From assembly GCA_905182995.1 (NCBI GenBank), contig CAJJDP010000037.1, positions 5,369 through 69,368 of the forward strand: a stretch of DNA of 64,000 nt. Direction: 5' to 3'. The notes beneath the pieces are model-generated. The model was given only the letters and a program-made list of their open reading frames with translations. It made no database searches and was not told the DNA's origin. The stretch comes from Paramecium octaurelia (taxonomy: Eukaryota > Ciliophora > Oligohymenophorea > Peniculida > Parameciidae). This document shows positions 46,601 through 59,500 of this stretch, piece after piece; within the stretch, counting starts at the first letter, position 1, and the number at the start of each line of letters is the position of its first letter. The position numbers and the translations under genes are program-made.

Positions 46601-49600
46601 AAGGGTATGATGCAACTAAATCTATCAAAGTCGAGAAGCTTTGGAAGTTATTTTTGAAAGAACTACTGAATAAGGATTAGTTTATTAAGGAGGCTGAAAA
46701 AGAAAGAGAAACTATTGCCAATGCCATTTTAAATATATCTAGTTTATTAAAACCAGAATTTAGTAAGAATTTAACAAATAAACCGGATGTTAAAAGTATT
46801 TCTAGGAAACTTATATCTTATCTTTAATCAGCCTTCTCGGATCCTAATTGCAAGGGATCTATCTAGACATTATTACATATTCTAAAAAAAATAATCGATA
46901 CTGATCCAGCCAGAAAAGTGGAGATGCAAAATCTATTTGATAAATTAGGAGCAACATAAATGGTACTACTGGTCTTGAGTGAAAATAACCAAGACAAGAA
47001 ATTAATGATGGTATTAATATTATTTATAACCATAGTCTTTTATTTAATTCATTAACACTTTGTTGGACGGAGGAAATGATCAAGTCTAAGGAACTATATA
47101 CAGTTTTATGATAAATTTCAGTCAATCTGAAAATATTTTCTAGAAAATCTATTTTATAATTCGAAAACAAATAGAAAATTTAGAAATCCTATCTAAATCT
47201 AAAGGAGGATCTGAAGATGAATCCGCAGGGTTACTCTAGATAGATTATCATGAATTTGAAGAAGATTTAAGTTTAGTCTTGGAAGTCTTAACATTCTTGC
47301 AAAATGCTGTTGAAGGACATTATAGAAAACTCTAAAATTATTTTAGAGAGCAAACGAACTCCAAAAATAATTATGATTTAACCAATGCAATAACTGATCT
47401 CTTTAAAACTTATTATTATGATGGGCGCATTTAAAAAAACTATGACAATATGTTGAAATGTTTAGATACTTTAAATGAACTAGTTTAAGGGCCTTGTTCA
47501 GACAATTAAAAAGCAATTTCTGAATCGAAATTTTTGGATATAGCTGCAGATTTGTTTTCTTAATAGTATATACTATCACCACCAGAGGAGATTGAGTAAA
47601 TTGGTAAACGAAAGTCGCTTTTGGATTAGCCATTACAGAGATGGTAGATTTGTAGATTAATGAATAAAATCTTGAATTTGATCATGAGTTTATTGGAAGG
47701 AAGTGAAATAAGCCAAAACAATCCAATTCTAAAAAGAATCATGAGAAATTTACCAATAAATTTATTAGAAAAGCATTGTGTCAACGAATATAATAAATAT
47801 GTCAAAATATACGGGGATAAATACGAAATCGAAGCTCTAGAGCATCTTTCAGTTGATCCATATAAACTAAGGAAAATGAAGGAAAGCAAATTTGATAGAA
47901 TAAAACAAATCTCTTAATAGTAACCATACTTTGAAACCATTTTATAAAATGGATTTCTTCTATTCTTCTTAATGAGTTATTACATGGAGTGCGATCCTTA
48001 CATTGTAAGTCCCATAATTAAAATTACAAGGATGTACAAAAAGAAGATATTAAAGACATAAACAAGCAATGAAGTTTGGCAAATATTCAAAGATTCATTT
48101 ATTTATATGTTGATCTAATTTACAATTGCCTTAATTAGCAATTTATTTGGAACTTTGAATTCAATGAAGAATTTAGCTACTGATCAATTCAAAAATAATT
48201 AAGTAAAACCCGATATGTCAGAGGAGGAGAAATAAAGAATCAAAGAAGAACAATATAGACAAGATTTACAAATGGCCATCAACTTTTATCAAGAGAATAG
48301 TGCCCATATTGATGTTATGCATGATGAGAATCTAGAAGTAGTTTATTTTATTAAATTACCATCCACCAAATATTTACCTAAGGAATAGAAAATCCTATTT
48401 CACGATCAGGTGGATAGAAGCACTACCTAATCAAAAGTTCAAGGTTTAATGAATGTAGCTCCTACACTGATCGAAGTTTGCAAGCATGAAGAATATTTGA
48501 AGAGACTATTTGATAGATAAAAATATTTGGCTTTGTTAACTGATTACGTGAAACTGTGGAGAGAACTAGCATTTTTCCTGACTTTATTTTTAAACTTATT
48601 TATACTTTTCAGTTTTGATGGAACAGTCGGTGACAGAGTTCAAGATTACATCTTTTTTAGTTAATATGAAAGCTTTAATCCTACTATTACGAAGACAATC
48701 ATTTATATTATTGGTATTGTTATGACTTGCTTATCCTTATTTGTTGTATCATTTTATTTACTGAAGAATGCGCCTTTAATTCTAAAGAGAGCTTGGTTAT
48801 AAAAAGGGTTATTCGATGATTAAGATCCAAATCCTCTGTTTATATTAATAGACATGTTTTACAAGTTCATTCAAACTATTTTAAGCTTTTTATAAGAAGT
48901 AGAGGTGATGTATTACATAGCATACGGTTTATTTGCTATTTTAGGAACCTTTTACCATCCCTTGTTTTTCATTTTTCATTTAACTGAAATTCTATTTAGA
49001 TATCCCACACTTAAAAATATCATCTTATCAGTTTATCGTCCCAGGACTTAATTAGTTTTAACATTCTTCTTACTATTTCTGTTGGTTTATGTGTTTACTA
49101 TTTTTGCCTATTGGAGATTATCAAATGAATTTGCAGGATATTGCGATACTCTACTATACTGTTTTATGATGAATGTGGAATGGACCTTTAGAGGTTCAAT
49201 AGGAGATTATGTCCAATAAGAGCTTGGAAAGAATAATGTTGCCAGAGAATTAGGTGTGGACAGATTCTTCTTTGATGAAGTTAGCAATATCACTTTGGGT
49301 GTTATTATGCTTAATATAGTGGCTGGTATCATTATTGACACATTCGGAAGTTTAAGAGAGGAGGAAGAGAATAAATTGAAAGATATGGTTGACAATTGCT
49401 TTGTATGTGGAAATCTAAAGTATTAATATTGTATGTATTATTAGAGCTGATTTTGATCGATTACAATCAAAAAGCAATGGGGGATTTAGAGAACACATAA
49501 AAATAAATCATTACATGTGGAACTATGTTTACTTCTTCGCTTATTTGAAATGGAAAGAGAAAACAGAATATTCAGGAATAGAGAGTTATGTTGATTAAAA

Positions 49601-49814
49601 GTTGAAAGAGGAAGACCTTTGCTGGGTTCCATTTAATTAAGCTAGAGAATTGGTAGATTTAGATGGTAACAAAGGAATTCGAGAGAAGGAACTCATTTAA
49701 AAAATAGAAGAGAAAGTAATTATTTTCTTTTTATATATTTAGATTGTATTTGTTTAAGAGTAAATTATTGATATGGGAAAATTGATGAAAGTTGAATTTA
49801 AGAAGAATAATTGA
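40661..49814 (+). CDS. IP3 receptor/ryanodine receptor-type intracellular Ca2+ release channel, 3010 aa
   Basis: Five introns (40816-40834, 40983-41007, 47011-47035, 49420-49444, 49716-49742) leave 3011 codons. The N-terminus (GSIIAISDFVDQTAFLFSDG, GRFLACHDNEAQIENQNYLV, SHSWKIVLFQ) has the suppressor/MIR arrangement. Long helical RIH-type regions fill the middle. The C-terminal channel has about six membrane segments: LAFFLTLFLNLFILFSF, IIYIIGIVMTCLSLFVV, YYIAYGLFAILGTF, LVLTFFLLFLLVYVFTIF, pore loop WTFRGSIGDYVQ (selectivity filter about residue 2822), and ITLGVIMLNIVAGIIIDTFG, then the conserved NHYMWNYVYFFAYLKWK. Paramecium has many such channels for Ca2+ stores; ligand is not deducible. 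The 19-nt first intron is unusually short. Confidence 0.93.
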
Positions 49815-49900
49815 AAAATATTATATATATATTTTACGATATTTCAAGTTTATTTCAATTTATCCTAACGTGATTAAGTTTACTAGTTTTTGTATTTTAA

Positions 49901-50305
49901 TCATTTTATGTTGTTGCTTCTGGATCTATTTAATGATGTTTTGCTCTTAATTTCCTTGAATTCATTAATCTTCTCGTTTAATCCACCTTTGGGAAGTTTT
50001 CTGGTCATAATCACATAAATGGATCTAACAAATTATATGGATATTATGGCTGATATGCCAGCCCATATCTCTCCAAAGGAATTTCTTAATTCAAAAAATA
50101 CTGAAAAAGTTACAATCAAGAAGAGGGTGAAAATAAAGCAAAATTAATAGGCTACTCTCTTATTGAGAAGAGGAATCCAAAAACTAAATAATAATTTATT
50201 ATCAAATTTACAAGTTATAAGGAGGAGGTTCCTTAATCAATGGATCATTTATACTTTTCTTTAATAAATTTATAAGTAATATTAATCAAAGTGATTATAA
50301 TTCAT
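49901..50305 (-). CDS. Small two-helix membrane protein, 117 aa
   Basis: Introns 50232-50254 (23 nt) and 50184-50211 (28 nt) leave 118 codons, MNYNHFDQYYLQIYQRKEPP to TGA 49901-49903. Two membrane helices (AYQFCFIFTLFLIVTFSVFF and IWAGISAIISIQFVRSIYVI) are separated by ELRNSFGE, and followed by a basic tail (MTRKLPKGGLNEKINEFKEI, ending SLNRSRSNNIK). The PPPYNFFWIPLL segment lies before the first helix. No family recognised; an ER or vesicle membrane protein is plausible. 50306-50565 shows only AT-rich leader sequence. Confidence 0.6.
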
Positions 50306-50565
50306 GCAAAACTCCTTAATTGAAATTTAAATTTCTTCTTAAATTCTGTGGATAACAATTAATTTACATTCTTACTAATTTCTCGAACATTTTCAAATTG
50401 GTACTACCTTGTAACAAAAATGAAGGTTAAAACATCCTATTATTGGAACTCCTTGACTTATAAGAAATTTTAAGATGTTTAAAATCTCGTAAAATGGGTG
50501 AGAAGACAATTAATAAGCGAATAAAGACAATAGGGAAATGATTATTTATTAATTTATTATTTAAT

Positions 50566-53500
50566 ATGTCAAATCTAATAGCCTCTCCTTCAAAGAAGGC
50601 TTAATTTAAATTTAGCAAGGAGCGATTCCAATATAGAAGCCTGTATAAACAAGAGATGCCGATTGAGGAAGATTACGATCCAAATGCTAATCAAAAAGTG
50701 GCTCTAAGTAAGGAAGAATATTTCATTCAGAAAAGAGATGAGAATAACTCAATTGATTTGCAGCAACTGCTATTAAGCAAAGTAAGTATACAAAATTAGA
50801 TTAGGGAGTTGATTTTAATGACCCGACTTAACACTTAAGATAGCTTCCGTTACAAATACATGATGATGTCGGATTGGAGCAAGTGTTTGTGGATGACCGA
50901 ATAGAGTTTGAGAATGTTTTATTTGACGAGTAGCCATACGAAGTAACAGCTAAAATTGTTATTTGTAATGGAGACGATGTGACATTTGAAAGAGGGTAAG
51001 TGATTGGATACGATGAAGCCAAGAGGAAATTCAAATGTGTATTGCCCTCATTAGGGAAACGACTGATCCCAAGAGTCTATTTGTGTTTCGATCATGAGAA
51101 TCATAACAAATGGGCTGATCGATTTGCCTATGCCTGGTACCACAGGATAGTTGCCCATTCATTACTAAAGAAGAGCGCATTCATCCAATGCATGCCCAGA
51201 GATCATCTGCCAGATATGCCCAATGAATAGAAAAAGAAAATAGAAGATTTAATAAGGAAGAACAAGAAACTTGAGTTCAGTGAAATAAGTGCCTTAATGA
51301 TGGATGCTGCCATCGATTATTAACTCCTGATGAATAGAATTCTATTCGATTATCATTTGACAGCCAATCCAACAGATCTAGTGCCACATGGATTGGTGCT
51401 CCCTGAAGTTCCCCCCAAAAAGGACCCAAATTACTATGGGATGTTGGCATTGGAAGCAAAAAAAGGGGCGAAGGAAATTTACATGTGGACTCCTCATGAA
51501 GTATTCTTTAATGAGCCTAAGAGCTTCACAGAGATATTCAAAGAATTCTTGTTGAACAGTATCATGGCTAGTCCTGAATCAGTGAAATGTTTATAATTGA
51601 TCACTGAAAAGTGCAATCAATTACAGGAATTGGAGTTCTTTTACATCAATGGATAAAGTCAATCTCCTTATAAGTTGGAAGAATTCAAATAAAATAATGA
51701 TTCATAATTGGTTACATCTATGAGTAAATTGAGAAAAGATTTTATGGAGGATGTTGAGAAGATCATCATTAAGTAATTTGGAGACAAGGAATAATAACAG
51801 AAAGAAAAAGAAAAAGAGAAAGAGAAAGATAAGGAGAAGGAGAAAGAGAAAGAGAAAGAGAAGGAGAAAGAGAAGGAAAAGGAGAAAGAAAAAGATAACA
51901 AAGAAAAGGAAGATAAAGAAAAACCAAAGGATAAAGAAAAGGAGAAGGAAGCTGAAAAAGATAAATACAAATCTTGGTACACCTAATATAAATGGTTCAA
52001 TTTAAAGGAGACAGATAGAAATAATTATGAGAAAGGAAGACTCAAGAAATTTTTTGCTTGTGTTAGATTGATGATTCAAGATGCCATCTTAAATCTGTCA
52101 CAAAAGTCATTCAACAATTATGATAAGTATATTAGAAGTTACATACCTCATAATGTTATTATCAATGGACCAGATGATGTAATAAATGAGTTTGCGGATG
52201 GATTAGTTTTAAGTTAAAAAAATCCAGACAGTTTCTATGATCCGAGAGCTGTGAAACCCTTATTTACAATTGAATTACTCAAGGCAATCAATGAGGACAA
52301 TTTCTGTTATTCCACAATGATCAGAAACTATGCAACTACAATTTTGATTATCTTTAATAAGGCTCTAGAGGATTTGGCCAAGATACCTGATTTAGAGCCA
52401 AAATTAATGAAGGAAATATTCAAAGGCACGAGATCAGAAATGTATTATAAGGTCCCTTAGAAGTCTCAGATCACAAACGATCCATTTGGTAATTAAGATC
52501 CCTATTTCTTTGATGAAAATATTTGGGTGAATAAATTGTTCGATGCCCTCAGTGAACACCTGGATAAGTCATTTGTGGCTTTGGATGAGTATTTGAAGTG
52601 CTTCTAAGTTTACAAAGAGATACTAATGATAAGACCAGAGGAATATATTAAGACAGTTGATAATGAGGAAAAACCAAAGGAGACAGAGTTGATTCGAGAT
52701 GAAGTATTGGAATTGTAAAGGAAAGAGGAGAAGTTGAAATTACAAATACCTGATTCTATTTAAGTTGGCTGTTTCAAGGTGAATTGCAAAGAGATCAGTT
52801 AATTGTTGACAGGAAAATATTAATAATTGTACAAATTGCTGATAGAAGTGATAGTGAAAAGAGCAAAATAATCAACATTGGCTTTGTATGATGAAGTTTA
52901 GAAAGTGAAATTGAGATTGAATGAGCCTCCAGTGGACATTGAAAAACTCACAGAAATAAAACAATATATGGCCAATCTACCTCTGGAATTGGAAAAGATG
53001 AAGGAAGATATAGACAAGTCTTGTGAATTATATGATTTGTTAGAACCATTCAAAGTGAGATTCCAACCTGAGGACATTCAAAGAAGATGGTAGGTCTATG
53101 GTGGACCTAAAGAAATCCTGGAATTAGTGGATATAAGATCATAGGCCTTAGAAAAGGAGAAGAGCATATTCTAGGATAAAATGAAATAGGAGTAGGATTT
53201 CTTTTTAGAATAAGTGAAGTCATTGCAGATAACCATCTCGACATTTTATTCATATCAGAATATGGATGATCACGAGAGTGTTGCTTAGAGAGTTAGAGGA
53301 ATCAATGATTAGTTATAAAAGTTTTAAGAGAATGCAAGGTAATTCAATTCAAGAGAACTGTTGTTTGAGATGGAATAAACTGACTATAGTGTAATATAGC
53401 AAATGGTGAAGGAGTTCAGACCATATTCAGATTTGTGGTTGACTACCAATCAATGGTTTAAGAATATAGAGCATTGGAGGAATGACGATTTTGAAAAGTT

Positions 53501-56500
53501 GGATGCAGATTATTGTGAAAAGTTCATGGAAGAAGCTTACAAGACCACTGCATTAGTGAATAAGCATTTTAATGATAAGGATATTCAGCCAGTTTTGAAA
53601 ATTGGTTAGAACATTCGATCTTACTTGGAGGAGTTTAGACCAAAGGTGCCATTGATGGTTGCTTTAAGGAAGTAGGGTATGAAGGAAAGACATTGGGAGT
53701 AGGTATCTCAGAAGTTGGGATAGGAAGTGAAGCCTGCTCCTGGATTTACATTTACTAAGGCCATCGACATGGGTTTGATGAAGATAGTGGAGGATTGTAT
53801 GGAGATAGGAGAGAGAGCTTACAAGGAATTCTAGATTGAAACAATGCTTAATTCTATGATGGCTCAATGGGAATAGATCAATTTCGACGTAGTTGGATAT
53901 AAGAACATCTCCTTTATTATTAGAGGATTTGATGATATAGGCAACACTCTAGATGAGCATATTGTCAATACTTAAGCTATGCTTTTTTCGCCATTTAAAA
54001 AGCCATTTGAAGGACTTCTGAATGATTGGAACAGCACTTTGAAGAAGGTCAGTGATATTCTTGAAGTTTGGGCTAAGGTGTAGGTGAATTGGATGTATTT
54101 GCAACCCATTTTTGACAGTTAGGATATCATAAAACAATTGCCCTTGGAATCAAAGAGATTCAAGGCTGTTGATCAGAATTGGAAGTTGATTATGATTAAT
54201 TCAAAGAATACTTTGAATGTTTTGAAGGTTTGTTCTGCTGAAGGATTACTAGAGAAATTGACAGAGGGTTATAATAGTTTGGAATAAATTCAAAAGGAAT
54301 TGAACAACTATTTGGAGAGGAAAAGAGAAAGATTCGCTAGATTTTATTTCTTATCCAATGATGACTTGTTGGAAATATTATCATAGACCAAAGAGCCAAC
54401 TGCAGTGTAACCACATTTAAGGAAGGTGTTTGAGAATGTCAATCAAATTGAATTCGATGGGAGCAAGAAGATTCATGCTATGTTCTCAGCTGAAGGAGAG
54501 AAGATCAATTTCGTTAAAGTCATAGATCCAAATCATAAGAATGTAGAGGATTGGATGAATGATGTTGAAGACCAGATGAAATAGAGTGTTAGGGCTGCTT
54601 TACTTAATTCTGTCCATTAGTATGTGGAAACTCCAAGAATCAAATGGGTCACTATGCATCCAGGACAATGTGTGCTGAATGGATCCTAGGTCCACTGGAC
54701 AAAGGAGGTTGAAACTGCCATCAAGAGCTAAAATGTTAAGACTTATTTGGAATAGTTACAGGGTTAATTGAATAACTTAGTGGATTTGGTGAGAACCAAA
54801 CTAACTAAAATGTAGATGGTTACCATAAATGCATTGATTGTTATTGATGTGCATGCTAAGGATGTTGTGGAATTGTTGCAGAAAGAAAATGTTGAGGATG
54901 TCTCAGCATTTGAATGGATATCCCAATTGAGATATTATTGGGAATAAGACAATTGTTTTGTGAAATGTATTCAAACAAACTTCCCCTATGGTTATGAGTA
55001 TTTAGGAAACACTTTGAGATTGGTCATTACTCCATTGACAGACAAATGTTATATGACATTGATGGGAGCATTAAAATTGAATTTAGGTGGTGCACCAGCT
55101 GGACCAGCAGGAACTGGTAAAACTGAATCTACTAAGGATTTAGCTAAGGCTTTGGCAAAACAATGTGTCGTGTTTAATTGTTCAGATCAAATGGATTACA
55201 TTATGGTAGGAAAGTTCTTTAAAGGATTGGCAAGTGCAGGAGCATGGGCTTGCTTTGATGAATTTAATCGTATCAACATTGAAGTGTTATCAGTTATCGC
55301 TCAGTAACTGTTGATTCTCTTTGGTAAGAAGGCTGAAGGTGCTGCATCTGCAGATTTCGAAGGCAGTTCCATTCGTTTAGATCCCACTTTCTCTGTGTTT
55401 ATTACCATGAATCCTGGTTATGCAGGTAGAACTGAATTACCAGATAATCTTAAGGCTTTATTCAGACCAGTGGCTATGATGGTTCCAGATTATGCTTTAA
55501 TTGGAGAAATTATGCTTTACTCTTTCGGATTTAAGAAGGGTAGAGAATTGGCTAAGAAGATGGTTTACACATTTAAATTGAGTTCGGAATAGTTGAGTTC
55601 CCAAGATCATTACGATTATGGTATGAGAGCAGTGCGATCTGTTATTAATGCTGCAGGTCTATTGAAGGCGGCTGATCCCGATTAAGACGAAGATCGATTA
55701 TTGTTGAGAGCCTTGATGGATGTCAATGTGCCTAAGTTCTTGAAGGATGATCTCCCACTCTTTAGCAATATTATCAAAGATCTATTTCCAGGCATCGAAA
55801 AGCCAGAAGTGGACATTGGAGAATTGTTGGTGCAAATATAGGAAGCTTGCAAATCAATGAATTTGTAGTGCACGGAATCCTTCTTGGTTAAAATCAATCA
55901 ATTATACGACACAATCCAAGTTAGACATGGATTAATGTTGGTGGGACCAACAGGTGGTGGCAAAACCAGTAATTACAATGTATTGGCTCGTGCCCTTTCA
56001 GCACTCCAAACCACCTTGTATTACAAAGTGCACACTCACATCTTGAACCCCAAGTCCATTACTATGGGACAATTGTATGGTCAATTCAACGAATAAACTA
56101 GAGAATGGAATGATGGTATCTTAGCCTACACAGTAAGGGAAGTTTGTAGAGATCAGACATCTGAAAGACACTGGATCATGTTCGATGGCCCTGTTGATGC
56201 TATTTGGATTGAATCTATGAATACAGTGTTGGATGACAATAAGAAATTATGTTTGAACTCAGGATAGATCTTGACCTTGACTCCTTACATGACTATGATG
56301 TTTGAAGTAGAAGATTTGGCTGTTGCATCACCTGCTACTGTCAGTAGATGCGGTATGGTTTACATGGAGCCTGTGTCTTTGGGTTTACAACCACTAATTA
56401 AATCATGGTTGAATACCTTGCCTCCACATTGCAGAGATAGACCTAAGATAGTAACATAATTAAGCATGTTGTTCGAGCAATACTTAGAACCCACTTTAGA

Positions 56501-59500
56501 ATTCATGAGAAGAAATCTCAAAGAAGTTGTGGGTACTTTTAACAATAATCTCACTTAATCATTATGCAGATTACTGAATTGTTATTTACACTAATATAAG
56601 GATACAGAAATTAAAAAGGTGCCTAAAGAAGACATTGACAATTTAGAATAACAAATTGAACCTATTTTTGCTTTTTGTTTGACTTGGAGTTTGTGTTGCA
56701 CTGTAGATTAAGATGGAAGAGAGAAAATCAACATGTACATAAAAGAGCAGTTTAGTAAATCAAAAGCTACTTTCCCATAAGAAGGATCCATTTTCGATTA
56801 TCTCTTCAATGAGCGTACCAAACAATGGACACATTGGGATGACCAATTCAAGTCCTATGAAGTTGATCCTAAATTAACTTACTCTGAAATTCTGATTCCC
56901 ACTACTGACTCTACTAGAAACATGCATCTAATGAAAACACTCCTATCCAACATGTATCACTGTCTCTTCCCTGGTCCCACAGGAACTGGAAAAACCGTTA
57001 ATGCTATGAATTTGTTGATCTAGAGGATGGGTGAAGACTATCAATATATGTCTCTGTCATTCTCAGCATAGACCAGTGCCAATTAGACTCAAGACACAAT
57101 TGACTCAAAGTTGACAAAGAGAAGAAAAGGGTATTATGGTCCTCCTCCTCCTAAGAAATGCATTATTTTTGTGGATGATTTGAACATGCCTAAGAAAGAG
57201 GAATATGGAGCACAACCCCCCATTGAATTATTAAGATAGTACATGGATCACAAAGGTTGGTACAATAGAAAGGAATTATTCTTTATGAATTTGTAAGACA
57301 TAATTTTGTTGTCAGCGATGGGACCTCCAGGAGGTGGTAGAAGTGCTATTACAAATAGATTGATGAGACATTACAACATCATTGCATACACAGAACTGGG
57401 TTAATCAACAATTAAGTAGATATTTGGAACTCTAGTAAGTTCATTTTTGAGGAGATTTAGTGAGGATATAAGAAATTAAATTGGTAATTTGGTAGACACA
57501 GTGCTTTAAGTGTATGAAAGAGTCAAGAGAGAACTCTTACCAACTCCTAAGAAGTCTCATTATACTTTTAACTTAAGAGATATCAACAAAGTATTTTAAG
57601 GAATTTGCTCAGCTTCGTAGAAATATTGCACAGATGCCAAATCAATTATCTAATTGTGGTTCCATGAGAACATGAGAGTTTTCCATGATAGATTGATAAA
57701 TACAGAGGATAGAGAGTATCTGATATCCATTTTGGAAGAACTATTTTCTCGTTTTGGTTAAGAGAAAGCGAATATTCTGAGTTTGGATCGTATAATCTTT
57801 GCCGATTTCTAACAAGGTAGAGATGTGGAACCGAGACATTACTTTTTGGTTAATGATCTAAAGAAGCTATCAAATTAGATGTATGAGTTCTAGTAAGAGT
57901 ACAATGCAGATCCTTCATTTGCAGGATTGGGCGGTAAGAAGTCAATGAAGTTGGTGTTATTCTTGGATGCGTGTGAACACATATGCCGTATAAGTAGAGT
58001 ACTGAGACAGCCTTAAGGAAATGCACTGCTGTTGGGAGTAGGAGGTAGTGGTAGATAATCTCTAGCGAAGATGGCCACGTTCATCTCATATTATAGACTG
58101 TTTTAGATTGAAGTGATTAAGACATACAACATGAGATCATGGAGAGAAGATGTTAAGAAAGTGTTGATGATGGCAGGAGTTGAGAACAAGGGAGTGTCCT
58201 TTATATTTGTGGATACGTAGATCATCAACGAATAGATGTTGGAAGACATGAACTCGATATTGAATTCAGGAGATGTTACAAATCTCTATTAAGACAAGGA
58301 TATGGATGAAATTATTACATCATGTAAAGGAGAATGTCTGAAGAGAAACTTGCAACCAACTCCTAACAATATCTTTGCTTAATATTTGGCCAGAGTGAAG
58401 AACAACATCCATCTAATTTTAGCAATGTCTCCATTGAGTGATAAGTTCCAAACTCGTCTACGTATGTTCCCTTCACTCGTCAATTGCTGTACCATAGATT
58501 GGTTCACAGAATGGCCTGAAGAAGCCTTAGTGGGTGTAGGAAGAGGATAGCTAACTGAATATGCAACTGAGTTCGGCTTCAGTGATCAGTTGGAGAAGAT
58601 CGTTGAAATGTGTAAGATTATGCACAAATCAGTCGAACAAGTTTCAGTTCAATATCAACAGTAATTGCGTCGTTATAATTATGTTACTCCAACAAGTTTC
58701 TTAGAATTAATCACGATGTTTAAGTAGGTCAATAATGAGAAGAAGAACGAACTCAAATTCTAAATCAACCGTCTCAAGAGTGGTCTGGATAAACTGATTG
58801 CTGCAAATGAGGCAGTCTCAGAAATGCAGATTCAACTCAAAGATATGCAACCTAAATTGGAAGAAGCTGCCATTGAAACTGAAAAAGTCATGGCCAGATT
58901 GGAAGTGGATAAAAAAGAGGCTGATGAAACTTAAAAGATTGTCTCAGTAGAAGAAGCAGAGGCTCAAATAGAAACCAAGAAGGCCAATGAAATTAAGAGA
59001 GAAGCAGAGGAATCAGTGGCTGAGGCCAATAGAATTCTAGAAACTACTTTGATTGAAGTGTAGAAATTGAAAAAGGAACATTTAGTGGAAGTCAAATCAT
59101 TACCAAATCCTCCCAGAGCTGCTATCATCACTCTCGGAGGATGTGTCATTCTACTATAGGATTTCATCAAAGAATAAGGTGGTGAAATTCAAATGATGAA
59201 GGATGAAACAGGTATGAAGAAAGTAGAAGATTATTTCAGCACAGCCAAGAAGTATTTGCTTAACGATACCAAAACACTCTTAGATTAGTTGCTAGATTAC
59301 AAGAGAGACAATATCAATCAAGCCTACATCAGAAAACTAGAACAGAAGATCATTGGTGATCCAGATTTCAAACTAGAAAGAGCTAATATCTGCAGTTTAG
59401 CCATCAAATATATGTACAGTTGGTGTCAAGCCATGTATGATTACAATAAGATCTTCTTGTAAACTCAACCTTTAAGAGATAAATTAGCAGAAGCTCAGAA

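Noticed and set aside
51668-51982. Minus-strand frame with a long Ser-Phe repeat
   Set aside because: It is the complement of the Lys-Glu repeat in the dynein gene; the repeat alone explains it.
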